A stretch of DNA of 64,000 nucleotides from Eutrigla gurnardus (taxonomy: Eukaryota; Chordata; Actinopteri; Perciformes; Triglidae): NCBI GenBank assembly GCA_963514095.1, contig OY741264.1, positions 13,624,366 through 13,688,365 on the forward strand, given 5' to 3'. Below, piece after piece: positions 1-11,109 of the stretch. The notes beneath the pieces were generated by a model that was given only the letters and a program-made list of their open reading frames with translations, ran no database searches and was not told the DNA's origin. The position numbers were made by a program, and so were the translations under genes. Position 1 is the stretch's first letter. Each line of letters begins with the position of its first letter.

Positions 1-245
1 TGTAGCCTGTTGCAAATACGTGCCTGGTTCTTATAAACGCCTGAGCTCCAAGTCGATTTAGCATTTTTAACGGGCTACTAAATGGTCATCTACGGTATAT
101 TTACTGTTTAATATGTGAAATATGATTCAAATCATATGCCTTAGTCTACGTATTTGTGCAATATTCTTATGCTTAATTTTCAGCTAAAGCCACTTTCTTT
201 TTGTGCCTGTGGGGATGAAAATAATTATTTGATCATTGCGCTACT

Positions 246-320
246 TTGTGAGCCACGGGAGTTGAACCCCCGCCGCCTGCACCGTAGGAAGCGTTGCTAA
301 CTGTTACACCACAGCATCAT
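246..320 (-). other. tRNA-like sequence (pseudo-tRNA or SINE head)
   Basis: Read on minus: GGTGTAACAGTTAGCA resembles an A box/D arm, and GGGTTCAACTCCC is a good B box/T arm. The acceptor stem ends (GATGCTG, GTGGCTC) and the anticodon stem pair poorly, so a functional tRNA is unlikely. No tail or target duplication was found. Confidence 0.4.
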
Positions 321-1640
321 GCTGCAGGAGTGAAAATAAAGACTTATCACCTTTAGATCAATCGACTGTTTAATTCAGTTATACGCATTAAGTCGGGCCG
401 TAAATGTCTGCCACGCCAACTATCTCGCCTTTGCTGCAGTTACGTTGGTCCGCTTTCTAAGGATGAGCTCGTTTTCTACATAAACACTCAGTAATATCTA
501 ATAACTCTCTTCCGGTTGCCATGGTGAATCGTATTATCGAAGCTCCATTGATGATGGCTTTGTAGAGTCGTCATTCACAATATTTAACACTACATCATGA
601 GATTCGGCCAATTCATAGTTACATGGATGTGTTTAATTCATGTGACTTTCCATTAGCATTATTTTATGGATCAGCTTCACAAAAAAATAACTAATTGTAA
701 TACATTGCATTTTGTGACTATTTCATAACCTGCCACTAAACTGGGTTGAGAGTATTGTATGTTGAATGTGTTATTTGATAATGTTAAAGTATGCTTGTTT
801 AAGCAGAAATAACTCTTTAGCTTATGTGACAGTGAAAACTGTGTTCATATCTCAGTACAGAAAGGTGCTCTTCCTGAAACAATCAGACAAAGAGTTGTTG
901 CAAATCACCATCCCCTGATACAACCCCCTCAGCACACAACCTCACTAATTGAAACTCAGCTCTTAGAGCTGCAGATATATCTTGAAATCAATTCTGGAGG
1001 AACATTGGGAGAATTCTGATTCTCACCTATTTTACCCTTCTTTTTTTAAGTAAAGCACCTCTTCACAGTCCTGAAAGCCCTGGATAGATCTGTTCTCTTC
1101 AACTGCTGATAATTGAATTGGATTTGCTGGATGAGCTGAAACAGTAGCAACATCAAGATATTGATCCCTGCTCGCAAAGGGCAGCAGTCCAATCCTTTCG
1201 TTTTTTCTTTCTGCAGACTTTAGAGGGGAATTGTTTTGTTTTTTTTACAGAATTGTGGTTATGTTATCCTTATCACAAAGCCTGCCATGAGGGGATATGC
1301 ATACATTTTAGAGGAATGGGGCTTCAGCACAGCATTATTAAATCATTGTTATATTATCATAAAAAACAAAGGAGTGGACTGACCAGTTCCAATATAATTT
1401 ACTATCAAATTTTAAGTTGATTCATTAACATTCTGAATATTACTGATTTTACAATTATTTAACATCTAAAAATGTGTTACAGGTGTCACAATCCAAGGAC
1501 ATGCTAGATCAGATATCTTGCCACAATTCAACTACAGAGTTGGGAGAAGTATTGTTGAGTGCATTGTGGATGACTGCCATGCCCAAAGAGAACTGGCTAC
1601 ACATTGCTGACGGATGTCATTGTCGACAATGGACCCTTTA
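321..1640. other. No gene recognised
   Basis: AT-rich unique-looking sequence. No open frame, splice-compatible exon or transposon terminus could be supported. Confidence 0.6.
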
Positions 1641-1724
1641 AGAAAGAAAGAAAGAAAGATAATAGATAGATAGATGGATGGATGGATGGATGGATGGATG
1701 GATACTTTATTGATCCCGAGGGAT
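1641..1724. repeat. GAAA/GATA/GGAT microsatellite and LINE-type tail
   Basis: GAAA repeats, then GATA, then GGAT repeats (to about 1702), then TACTTTATTGATCCCGAGGG, a motif found at the ends of many fish retroposons. Probably the remnant of a retroposon tail. Confidence 0.75.
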
Positions 1725-1994
1725 AGTCTAAAGTTAAGTTGATATTTGACAAATTATTTTATTTGACATGTTAAGGCCGGGGTTTGGACCAGAGAATGCA
1801 GGAGACCGTAGATGAGAGCAAGTTCAAAGTTTTTATTCTTCAAGCACAAAAACACACAAAACCCTACTCAAAAAACCAGAGGGCAGAGGCAGGAGGCAGG
1901 CAGGCTGTGGCGTTGAGTGAGCAGGTGAAAAACTGGCAGAGCTCACGCAGGATGGGAATGAAATCATCTGGCAGCATGGGGAAGTCATGACAGG

Positions 1995-2766
1995 GGGTGC
2001 AGTCGAATAGTCAAAAAATAAGGTCCTAACTCCTATTCCTTGACCTCTGGGGAAAACGTCACAGGGTTAAGGAAAGGCGATAGGAGAACTCAAAAGGATT
2101 TAGGAAAAGTCGGCCGCGGTGCTCAGAGAATCCGACCGGACTTTCACTAAGCTACGTCATTCTAACGCGGCTGCTGATGATTGACAGCTGATGATCGGCA
2201 CCGGCGATTGACTGGAGAAACTACAATAATGGACTAAAAAAAACGCGTCGTCCACTTCTCCCCATGTTGGTTTTATAAATAGCTGGTTCACTGACCGGCT
2301 TCAGGTCCAGCAGCTCCTCCTACCTGTTTGACCGGTTGCTTTATTTACGTTTCATTTGTGGTTTTAGTTTCGTTTTTGTCAAGTTTGTAACATGATTGAA
2401 ATAAAAAAAAAAAAATACCATTCAATTATTATCACTGTCCACACACATTTATCATCATACTATGTATGCTTGGAAGTAATTCTTAAATATGCAAATAGGA
2501 ATATCGTTTGTTTTCATGAACAGCCGAGGTGTGTGGCACTTTAAATGTTGCTCTCGCAAAGAATTGTGGGTCGGCGTAATCTCCTTTCCTTTCGCATAGG
2601 AAGGTCCGTTGCATCCTATGCTAAAGGAGCTCTGAAAGGAAGCATTGGAGCTCCTTTCCTTTGCATTTAGAGAATCCGAACAGCGCTTATCATGGCGGCC
2701 ACTTGTTTACTTCCGGGTCACTTCTTAGGAACCTTCCTAAGCAAAAAAGACTATTCGACTGCACCC
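1995..2766. mobile_element. MITE with GGGTGCAGTCGAATAGTC ends (copy 1, longer)
   Basis: Same termini as the element at 53407-53959, with shared interior blocks such as CTCTGGGGAAAACGTCAC and CATGTTGGTTTTATAAA. This copy has an additional approximately 250-bp 3' part (about 2510-2748) containing short inverted motifs around TCCTTTCCTTT and AGGAACCTTCCTAAG. It is inserted in a Ty3/gypsy LTR. The flanks (AGG left, ACG right) do not give a clean 3-bp duplication, so one side has probably mutated. Confidence 0.88.
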
Positions 2767-2914
2767 ACGGTTTAAGCGGAGGTGTGGTGATTGCTTAAGA
2801 TGCTGGCCAGGTGTGTCTCATCTGAGTCTGGGAAACCAGCCACACCTCCTGCCCCGACCTGAAACAGAGAAAACAAAAGGGGAGGGGGAAGGCAGAGGAG
2901 CAACAAAAACATCA

Positions 2915-3572
2915 GCTGCGTTTCAAAAACAGTTTGAGTCGCCCTCGCTCACTTGCCCTCAGCCCTTGCTATGATGTCACACGGAGGCCACTTGGAGGGC
3001 AGAGGGAAAGTGGGTGGAGGAGGAGTGAAAGAGGTAACAGCCCAGACAATCATGGATCAACCACACTTTATTGGAGTAGCGCTATACTGCCTATTCCAAA
3101 TTACACAAAATATGCGGGGACTCATTTCATTGAGACGAGGACGTATTCTGTGCTTGATGGCAATACGTTGGCTTATTTACTTACACTTGTAAACGGTGGG
3201 CTCTGCCATAACTCTGCAACAGACAGTCTAATTGCACAATTTAAGAAAATAAATTTAATTTAATTCATTTTCTTCTTTCTTCTTCTTCCTTGGTGGTGAA
3301 TAGACAGCAGACAATGGTGTTTGAGGTTCATTATCGCCACCGCATGGACATATTTTTCGTGCACCACTGCAATGCATTGTAGGTGATATACAGCTCTGAA
3401 GTGACCATCGTTGTTGACTCGGTCACTCAGCCCTCAAGGGTCGATCTCACGGAGTTCACTTCAGCTGTTCAGAGAAATGGAACGGCCCTTAAGATGGCAG
3501 CGGGGATTCCCCCGAGGGCAAGTGCTTAGGGCAAGTGAGCGAGGGCGACTCAAACTGTTTTTGAAACGCAGC
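2915..3572. mobile_element. DNA transposon with 45-bp terminal inverted repeats, inside the gypsy LTR
   Basis: Termini GCTGCGTTTCAAAAACAGTT... and the exact reverse complement are identical for about 45 bp, through CGCCCTCGCTCACTTGCCCT. The 658-bp interior has no recognisable transposase; the 109-codon frame at 2934 is not similar to anything I know. No clean target duplication is visible. Superfamily undetermined (hAT or similar). Confidence 0.85.
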
Positions 3573-3586
3573 CCTTGACCATCACA

Positions 3587-3784
3587 GTATCCCCCTCAAT
3601 GGACGCCACCTGGCGGCCTCCCAGGCTTGTCCGGGAATTCCTGGTAGAAGTCAGTGAGCAGACCAGGATCCAAGAGAAGGGCCTTGCTGACATCTCCTCT
3701 GGGCCGTATGCCTCCCAGTCAACAAGGTACTGTAAACCACGGCCCCACCTTCGCACATCCAGTAGGCGGCGGACTGTGATAGCA
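3587..3784 (-). pseudogene. Ty3/gypsy pol C-terminal chromodomain fragment
   Basis: Minus-strand translation reads AITVRRLLDVRRWGRGLQYL, then VDWEAYGPEEMS, ...SWIL, and ends GGRQVASIEGDTVMVKG next to the LTR. The aromatic chromodomain positions (Y, W, Y) and the YxVDWEGYGPEE signature of fish chromoviral integrases are visible. It is only the last 65 or so residues of pol. In this lineage the domain guides integration to chromatin. Confidence 0.82.
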
Positions 3785-4076
3785 CATACTGCTAAATATC
3801 ACTTGAAAGAACAAAAAACCACAGACACACTGACACACTTACTGATATTTTACCAAATAATTAACTAATAATCTATTTAACACACCCTTTTAACTGAATT
3901 ATTTGAACAGTGCATTTCTATGAATAACATCCCTGCACGCTCACGCTCAAACCTGGGTCACAGATCACAGATCAGAAAGAGTCCAGGCTTAGCAACGCTT
4001 ACCGGCAGTCCTTTTAGAGTTTTTTTAGACCTTTTCATTGCCCGTTTCTTCATGAAGCGTCCATTGACTCTCATGC
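3785..4076. other. No gene recognised
   Basis: Separates the gypsy fragment from the next MITE; the short open frame at 3920 resembles nothing known to me. Confidence 0.5.
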
Positions 4077-4406
4077 TACGTGTCCACAGGGGTGTTTTTA
4101 AACGCTAGTTGATGCGCCGCTTGTCAGTATTGCACGCATGGTGGGCTGCCACTAGGAGGATGATTGCACATGCGCACACTTCATGGCTGCACCTGATTGG
4201 ACAAACGCTTTCACTGGTGGCCTGTCTGCTCCCAGATTTCAAATCCCAACATGACGGCTCGTTTGGAAACGTTCTCGTATTTTACGAAAATACTGCAACG
4301 AAATGTGTTTCTCGAAATTCGCCGCAACGCTACCAGAATGCATTGCACGGCTTTTCACATAGACCTGAATGGGAAGCGTGGAAACAACGCTGCCTATGGA
4401 CACGTA
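4077..4406. mobile_element. Small DNA transposon/MITE with TACGTGTCCAYAGG ends
   Basis: Left end TACGTGTCCACAGG (4077-4090) and right end CCTATGGACACGTA (4393-4406) are inverted with one mismatch, followed by GTTTTTAAACGC-like and GCGTTG-like subterminal sequence. The 330-bp non-coding interior is CpG-bearing. No confident target duplication. Confidence 0.6.
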
Positions 4407-4568
4407 CCTAAAGCCTTCCTGCCCCGCTCCCCCGCTCAGCTGATTACACCTCCGCCTCACCTGCGGAGGCTCACACACAGCGGCGTGGGCGAGCGTGCGT
4501 GCGCGTTCCCTGCTCAGTACACAGTGGGACACTCAGTCTCCACCTGAGGGGTGCTTGGCGTTACCTCT

Positions 4569-4649
4569 AATGAAATAAATACATCTGATATTTATCAGAG
4601 TATTACATTATGTAATACTCTGATAAATATCAGATGTATTTATTTCATT
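4569..4649. repeat. 81-bp perfect palindrome
   Basis: Two 40-bp arms (4569-4608 and 4610-4649) are exact reverse complements around a single central T at 4609; I checked every position. The arms are AT-rich and include ATCTGATATTTATCAGA, itself nearly palindromic. Flanking bases 4568 and 4650 do not pair. It may be a very small foldback MITE or a palindrome created by replication template switching. Long perfect palindromes are unstable, so it may be young. Confidence 0.95.
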
Positions 4650-5690
4650 GTTTTCATGGGAATAAGTTACAGTCGTAATGGTGAGGTTAAAAGTAACATA
4701 AATAATATTTTGATATTAATGATTTATGTTTAAAATGGGTGATATTAAAAATATAATTTCATGGGTTTGAATGCTTTAAGAAGAAGTTAAAAAAGTAATT
4801 CTTATTACATTTGTTACGGGTGTGAGTTCATGACCTCAGAGTTACTTACTTTTGGGAAGAGGAAGAAGAAGAAGGAGCAACGTGAAATGGGGTCAAGGCG
4901 TTAGTATTGGACTGTTTTGGTGTTGGACGGTGGGTTTCGTTAGTGTCGTGGTTTTGTCCGTTTCCTCATCGGACCGTGAACTGTTGTCGGAAAACGCGTT
5001 GTGTGGTGGAGTTGGACTTTTCCCTGCCGTGTTTGTGTTTGGAGGACACGAAGCAAGTTCGGCTAAGTTAGCTAGCAGGAGCTAGGCTAACGACACGGTC
5101 ATTGTCGAAAGGAGACACCATCTGCCCGGACGGGAGGAGCTTCCCCGGGTCGTCTAGGAGAGTATCGGCGACGAAGGCTGCTTCGCTGCTGCCGAGGGAG
5201 ACGGAGCTTCGTCGCTGCGAATGCCATTTATCAGCTGCGGCTGGGTCCCGCTGATTTCACCGACACACAGAGGTACCGTTATAAAAGGTTTCCATCATGA
5301 GCTCCAACTAAAGCGCGCCAACGAAGCTAAACTAAGAGTGCACTCAAAATTAGATAGTCTGAGGGAGTTTCAATTTTTTGTTTTCATTAATGGTGAATGT
5401 GTTTCTCCTGCATACTTGTGAATACATTTTTCTAAAATGTATATCCTGTGTTTGTATTATTGCATTGTGTTTTTCCTTTGAAGTATTGCATTCTGCATGA
5501 CATCCGAGGTTTACAGGTCGGAGTGTATTCCCTATAGCCTCTGAACTTTATGGATGAGAGTGAGAATCATATATTACCCTTGACAGTTATTGCTATTTGA
5601 GATGTTTCTTTTACCATAAAATATTGAATTACGGTTAAGGCTTCACTTTAGAGCATAAGGTGGGTTCCTTAATACACGAGCCGGTGGTAA
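4650..5690. other. Unassigned segment with a CpG-rich block and TATA-like motif
   Basis: AT-rich sequence, a TGTTACGGG motif at about 4814, then a CpG-rich block (about 4960-5280) with a hairpin of CGACGAAG and CTTCGTCG types, and ATAAAAGG at about 5281. It could be an LTR or an inactive promoter. No coding region is convincing; the 60-80 codon frames here are not similar to known proteins. Confidence 0.35.
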
Positions 5691-6159
5691 AAGGGTTACG
5701 GGTGGGACGATACGGGTAACTCACGATTCGATACTGTGACGATATTTGGCCCACGATAACGATAATATCACGATACACAATATCTGTGATATTCGATATA
5801 TTGCAAGACATTTCATCAACGATATATCACGATATGTGACTGAAAAAGAAAAAATATGCATTAAAAATAAATTCCAAAACTTCGTACAATGTACAAATGA
5901 ATAAACACTGTCCAGCTGGAGACATTAAAGTGCATGAACATTAATAACATGTCTTATGTAAACCAGGACAGTGCTTTCTGATACTGAAAAGTCAGTAGCA
6001 ACTTGTTTTATGTAAACTTGGGCCCGTTTTAGTTTAACAATAGCTAAACAAGATAAGAATAACATCAGAATTAAATGAAATATTGGGCACATTTCAGTAT
6101 GCAACCAATTATGTGCAGAGTTATGTTCACCCATCCAGTACCTGGGAAGTCGGGCCTCA

Positions 6160-6566
6160 AACCGCTTGGAGCTCACAGCAACACCGGGCAGAACACGGCG
6201 TCGCGGATCCACACATGCGGACCCTCCGGCGGACGGTAAACACGCGCCGCCCGGAATCCTGCCCGTAAATAGGCAATCGAGCCCGGCCGAAAAGTGGGTC
6301 CGCATGCCCTCAATGCTGTGTGAAAAGCGCTTGAAGCTCACAACAGCACCGGCCAGCACACGGCCACGCTTACAATTACGCACCGCGAACACGCAGTTCT
6401 GCTCCGTCCGGAGAACCGTAAACTCTAGCATAAATAGGCAATCAAACCCGGCCGAAAAGTCGGCACTCATGCCCCCAAGGCTGTGTGAAACCCGCTTGGA
6501 GCTCAGACCGACCCCTGGGCAGCGGGCGGCCCCCGCGGATCCGCTCCGGAGAACCGTAAACTCTTA
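6160..6566. repeat. GC-rich tandem repeat, about 2.5 units of about 165 bp
   Basis: The block CCGCTTGGAGCTCA recurs at about 6160, 6326 and 6489, and CGGAGAACCGTAAACTCT at about 6411 and 6550. CCCGGCCGAAAAGT recurs at about 6280 and 6449, preceded by AAATAGGCAATC. Unit spacing is 163-169 bp. The open frames here on both strands (about 5925-6567) are consequences of GC-rich repeat sequence, not genes. Confidence 0.8.
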
Positions 6567-7056
6567 AGGCGGGCTCACACCGGACCGAAAATCGGCGTCT
6601 TTGAGAGAGTCGGCGTCCGTGACATGAGTCTACTTGGTGTGGTCGCTCGAATCGGCCCACGTCGGCGTTCATTTCAGCCGATTCAAATGTGTAATCCGCC
6701 ATTCGAGTCGGTCATTCTTTTACCATTCTGATTGGTGGAGGCTAGCAGCTTGACAAGCGAATCAGTGAAGCCCGGAAGTGACGATGGTAAACATACCAGA
6801 TAACCAGTGGAATCGAAGAAGGTGGTCTAGAGAGGACCGCCTACTTCCGGTTTTCGTGTTTTTTGGCCCACAATACAGATTAGCGCCGCCTGTTGTTTTG
6901 GAGACATTACATCTCGCGCAAGCGCGGAACGTATGGCGTCGGCTGTAATTCCGTAGGTGTGAACCGCCCATGTCGTTGTTCGAGTCGGCCATATTAAGTA
7001 GCCGACGCCGAATTTACCGACGCGAGTCGGGCAGTTCTTCCGGTGTGTACACAGCT
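6567..7056. mobile_element. MITE with TTA target duplication, PIF/Harbinger-like (490 bp)
   Basis: Left end AGGCGGGCTCACACCGG and right end CCGGTGTGTACACAGCT are imperfect inverted repeats, flanked by TTA at 6564-6566 and 7057-7059. Subterminal GTCGGCGTC/GACGCCGA blocks recur in both arms. A 3-bp TTA duplication is typical of PIF/Harbinger. Non-coding. Confidence 0.75.
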
Positions 7057-7167
7057 TTAGACGCACCGACGGGAGTCTAAAAAAACCCGTAGACCCAAAA
7101 TATCGATACACTATTTGCCGTCAGTGTATCGATTTATTTATTGCGACAGAGAGCACGACAATATATT

Positions 7168-7187
7168 GTATATATATATATATATAC
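7168..7187. repeat. TA microsatellite
   Basis: Simple TA repeat next to the CGATA-rich right end of the preceding hAT-like element. Confidence 0.85.
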
Positions 7188-7199
7188 TGATGTTATATA

Positions 7200-8486
7200 A
7201 ATATATAATTAAAAATGCTCACATGAATGAATTTCACTCTTTTCTTTAAAGAAAATATTGATTTGTGTGAAGTCACTCAAATGATTCAAACTGTTAAGAT
7301 CAGTGTCTAACTTGTGTGTTGGTGTCTGATATTAGTGTTTTTCCTCTCAGTGTATTCTGAGTATCAGTGTGTGACGTCTCCATGGTGATTGTTGAAAGTG
7401 TTTTGCTGCAGCCAGTTTTGAGACATGTGAAGAGTTTGTTTGTAGTGAGTTGTTCAGGTGATGTGAACTTTTTAGCTCAGGTGATTGTTTGTAATGCAGA
7501 CTGTAGTTAGAGTTTTGCATGTCTGCAGTTGTGCCCACTGTCGTTTAGCAATCGGAAAAAACAGTAACAAATACACAAAAGCCATCCTATTTTACAAAAT
7601 ACCTATACCATCTTGTTATATACACAACTTAAATTCAAAACTTTATCAAAACTACTAACCCATTGCTGACTTAAAGCTGTACTAATCAATATTGTTATTT
7701 GTTTATTATCCTCCAATTTTGTGTGAGGAAAAATTAACTATGGTACAGCTCTGCGGATATTTTTCCATTTTTCTAAATATTGTGACACCAGCCTTGAGCC
7801 TTTGATTAGGCGTTTCCATGGCAGCTGAAGGAAGGGCTCTTTCAGTGGTGGAAAGTAAGTGGGTACATTGGATGAAGTGTGTAATTGTGTGTAATTGTGT
7901 CTAATACAAAAACAAAGAGACATGTATACCAGCTTCTTCTTCTCGCTTCTATTCATGTTTAAATTATTTATCTGGTGACCTGTTGGAGGGGCCTGATCCA
8001 TTTTAGGGTAAGGAACCACTGGACTTAACCTGGACAATGGACAAATCCTAGACAATGCCCCCCAGCCTCTACACAACATGGCTGATTCAAACTAAAAAAT
8101 ATCCAAATCTAGACGATCATTTATTTATGATAGCTATACTGTATGTAATGTGTCATAGTAGACGACAATTGATAGTATGTCAACAAAAAGTCTTTAATGA
8201 ATCAAAATTATTCTAAAAATGACATACTGTTTCTAATTTGTCCTCTAATAAGTTCATAGGGCATCTGGAGGCCTGACGTATGTAGAGGCCACTGTGTGTT
8301 TATACTCAAAACTATATTTCTATACAACCAAACTGCATCACTGGTGGTGCTCATTAAATCAGTGCGACAGTTAACCTGATAAGCAGGAACCCATAGAATC
8401 TTCAAGGCCCTCTTTTCTAACAGCTAGGTTTGCTAGAATAGATACACGCCTGAAGGACAACACTCACACATGTTTCATATCACATC
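7200..8486. other. No gene recognised
   Basis: AT-rich intergenic DNA. The frame at 7738-8079 (minus) looks like chance. Confidence 0.55.
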
Positions 8487-8489
8487 CTA

Positions 8490-8756
8490 GAAGTTCACGT
8501 CAGAGATAACTGACCAACCAATAAGACTCGGTTGCGTGCAAGTTCCCTCTGTATGGGGCAGTCCCAGCCCAAGAAGATAAATTGTGACCAGCACAAACGG
8601 GGCTGGTTCTGACTGAGATCCTGCGGGAGCTCTGCCATTCCGAGCCCAGGCCTGCCATACTTTACCTGTGACCAGAATTAATATATCTGTGAACTGAAGA
8701 GTTCTCCGGTTTATCCTTGGGCTTCCAACAAAGTACTGGGGGTTAATATTATCCAA
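8490..8756 (+). mobile_element. Possible retroviral-type LTR remnant
   Basis: The stretch ends in ...CTTCCAACA followed by AAGTACTGGGGGTT, which resembles an LTR end followed by a proline-type primer binding site (TGGGGG). Upstream sequence has the moderate GC content of an LTR U3/R. No gag, pol or env was recognised nearby and no second LTR was found. A chance resemblance is possible. Confidence 0.3.
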
Positions 8757-8836
8757 CACTGACTCATCCTCTCCACCACTGACTCATCCTCTCCACCACT
8801 GACTCTTCCTCTCCACCACTGACATGTCCTCTCCAC
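8757..8836. repeat. 20-bp minisatellite, about four units
   Basis: The unit CACTGACTCATCCTCTCCAC is repeated about four times with single-base variants (CATC, CTTC, CATGTC). The units are contiguous without spacers. Confidence 0.9.
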
Positions 8837-9084
8837 ATACACCTCCTCAGACTTGTTTGAAACGAAATTCTCGCAAGCTAAAAAAAAGTATGTCTCCCAA
8901 AGCATTCATGACATTCTGGAGGTCGAAGCACCTCTTTCCTTTTCTCCAGAAATAGCCACAGCTGACAGCTGAGCTTTTCCACGAAAGTGTCTGTAAAAGA
9001 CCCGAGGTACATGAAGGGTCAACATGATGCCTTCAGCACCACTGAAACATGTAGCAGTGGTTGATAAATGGGAAGGACATTAAA

Positions 9085-9222
9085 GAGATAAGGGCTGCAC
9101 AGTGATGTAGAGGGGCCTGGGTTTGAATCCAGGTTCAGCCAGCCTTCAGTTTGCATGTTGCAGCCCATGTTAGCCGGGTTCTCTGGTTTGTAGTTTATCA
9201 TGCCAAAAAAAAAAAAAAAAAA
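9085..9222 (+). mobile_element. Degenerate tRNA-derived SINE fragment, followed by an A run
   Basis: GGCTGCACAGTGATGTAG and CTGGGTTTGAATCCAGGTTC correspond to the A- and B-box parts, and TTTGCATGTT and GGGTTCTCTGG to the body, of the SINE that is complete at 27885-28246 on minus. Internal parts are deleted. An A run is at 9203-9222. Confidence 0.65.
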
Positions 9223-9437
9223 TCTGGACAGTGGCCCTTCAGCAGTTACATCTTTAGGTCTTCCTCCATGCAGCACTCTACCTGCCACTCTTCTCCCTTG
9301 TAGAAGAAAATGCATTACCTCACAGTTTTATTTTCACCTCATCATAATATTCCTCTATTTGATTGTGGTTAACTTTTGTTATCCTGATTAGAAGAAGGAA
9401 TTATCTTTGATGATGAGAGAAAAGACATCAGTTAGTC

Positions 9438-10075
9438 CCTTTTAGACAGACAGTTCTGCCGGAATGGCGTAATGGAAAATATGCCGCGAACCATTGCGTT
9501 AAGTAAGTGTGTTTGCAGCATAACACAGCAACGATGTCTGCATTTAGATAGCACCCCGGCGTTGCAGAACGAGTGAGACGTCCCACTGCTGCCATCTCGT
9601 CTATGGACTCATCGGCCGTGTGACATATTCAATGAGCATCGGAAATCTGATTAGCTTGCTGCATCAAAACAACTAAGAAAGTCTCACATATTTACACGAC
9701 TCTTCAACCGCAAGTGAAGTTGCTGTGCATCATAAACATGTCGATGCGTATAACGGCGGCCTCGTACGAGCAACTACCGGCGTTTTATTTTCTTCGGATC
9801 TACGCTTTGAGCTTGTTAATTCCATAGGAGGCGTGTTGCCCTGGTAATGCGTCTTCACTACGTCACGTCTTTTCCACCTCGGGTGCTCGGAGCGTTTAGA
9901 TAGCACGCCGTATCAACTCGTCTCGCCTCTGATGCGGCTCTGTGACTACCTCCATTCCCATCTCAGAGGCGTAATATTCTGTTCCGCCTTTCCGCCTTGG
10001 TGAGCGTTGAGACTGACGACGGGGTGCAATAATGGAGGAATACTCTTGCAATGAAAAGGCTGTCTAAAAGGGGCT
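9438..10075. mobile_element. MITE with TTTTAGACAG ends
   Basis: CCCTTTTAGACAG at the left and CTGTCTAAAAGGGG at the right are inverted repeats. Just inside, TAATGG-type motifs occur on both sides. The CpG-bearing interior has no open frame of note. No clear target duplication; superfamily not assigned. Confidence 0.65.
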
Positions 10076-11109
10076 TTCCTTATCTCACAATGATTGATCA
10101 GGGTCCGATGAATGGCCCCTGTTGTGACATTGTGTAGAGAAATCAGTCTGCCCCAAGAGCAGTCACACCTTTGACTCTCAGGAAGTCTCTTTCTCGAGGA
10201 AGCAGGTGTTTACTGAGTCAATGCATATATATTTATATATATATAATCACCATAACAATGAACGTTAATGTATTGTTTTCTAATAATACTGCCTAAGGGA
10301 AGCATGCATAAGGCTACTTTGCATCAGTCATTACCAGTTTATTTCCCCATTCCTTTTGTGAAAAGGAAATATTTTGGATAGAGAAGATAAATAGGGATAG
10401 ATTGACATGGTGGTGTCCAACCATCAGGGTCACATGTCTACACATGGATATGTGTGCTGTGTGTTGGCTGGTAGGTCAGAGTGACAGTGGGATAATCCGA
10501 GCTGATAACCAGAGTAACATTGAACCACCACGCCGACCTGTTATGCAACACAGAGCAGCTCAACACCAGCAGCTACTTCAAAGTGATATGATTATCCAAC
10601 GTCTGGCACTCTGCACTTCTCTCTTTCTCTCTCTCTCTGTGCATGAGATAGAGAGACATATTCATAAAAAACCCTAATTAGAAACTGTTTAGGCATCATC
10701 TTCTGATGTACTTCACCAAATATGTTTGTATTTCATTCAGGAAGTGTGTCTAGGGGGTGATCTAAAGTAGTGATGATATTAGCTGATTCTAATCTGAGCT
10801 TCAAACACTGTGCTGTGCTTTCAACATGGACTATCAGAGACACAACTGCAAGATGTTCAAAGGAGAAAAACTTTCCTTATCAAAAACTAAAGCTAAAATT
10901 AACTGCAGAAACATGGGTCAAATATTTCACAACCTCTGCTGCAAAATGTCATGACAGAGGGATTTTAGATGGATTCATCAGTTGGTTTACAAGTCATGGA
11001 GACTAATGATGGCAATATCATTGCATCTTTGTATAAAAGGTGGCTGTTAATGATCCCCACAAGATTCATTTTAGTGTTTAGGACCTTGGCCTTTCTTTAG
11101 TCCCCATCA
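10076..11109. other. No gene recognised
   Basis: AT-rich sequence with TA- and CT-rich tracts (about 10205-10225 and 10615-10640). Frames at 10402 and 10770 appear to be chance. Confidence 0.5.

Larger units (their letters stand above)
1769..3586 (-). mobile_element. Ty3/gypsy 3' LTR interrupted by two DNA transposons
   Basis: Read on minus it starts TGTGATGG directly after a purine-rich GGGGGATAC stretch (3587-3600, polypurine tract position) and ends CCGGCCTTAACA at 1769. It has an AATAAA signal in GAAGAATAAAAACTTTGAAC (about 1832-1850) and the CTCATCTACGGTCTCCTGC style 3' end common to fish gypsy LTRs. Removing the MITE (1995-2766) and the TIR element (2915-3572) leaves an LTR of about 388 bp. 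The 5' half of the retrotransposon is missing. Confidence 0.72.
5695..7165. mobile_element. hAT-like composite element with CGATA-rich ends
   Basis: The left part (about 5700-5840) carries the GGGTGGGACGATA start and repeated ACGATA/ATCACGATA motifs typical of a fish hAT family; the right part (about 7095-7165) has ATCGATACAC and TGTATCGAT motifs in inverse sense. Between them lie a GC-rich tandem repeat (6160-6566) and a nested MITE (6567-7056). Neither outer terminus nor an 8-bp duplication can be fixed. The boundaries are approximate. Confidence 0.45.

Noticed and set aside
246..320. Functional tRNA gene
   Set aside because: A and B boxes are visible, but the acceptor and anticodon stems do not pair well.
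5925..6567. 181-codon (-) and 133-codon (+) frames
   Set aside because: Both run through the GC-rich 165-bp tandem repeats of a transposon; not similar to any protein I know.
8757..8836. Regularly repeated 20-mers as a CRISPR-like array
   Set aside because: Units are contiguous without unique spacers, and the genome is vertebrate.
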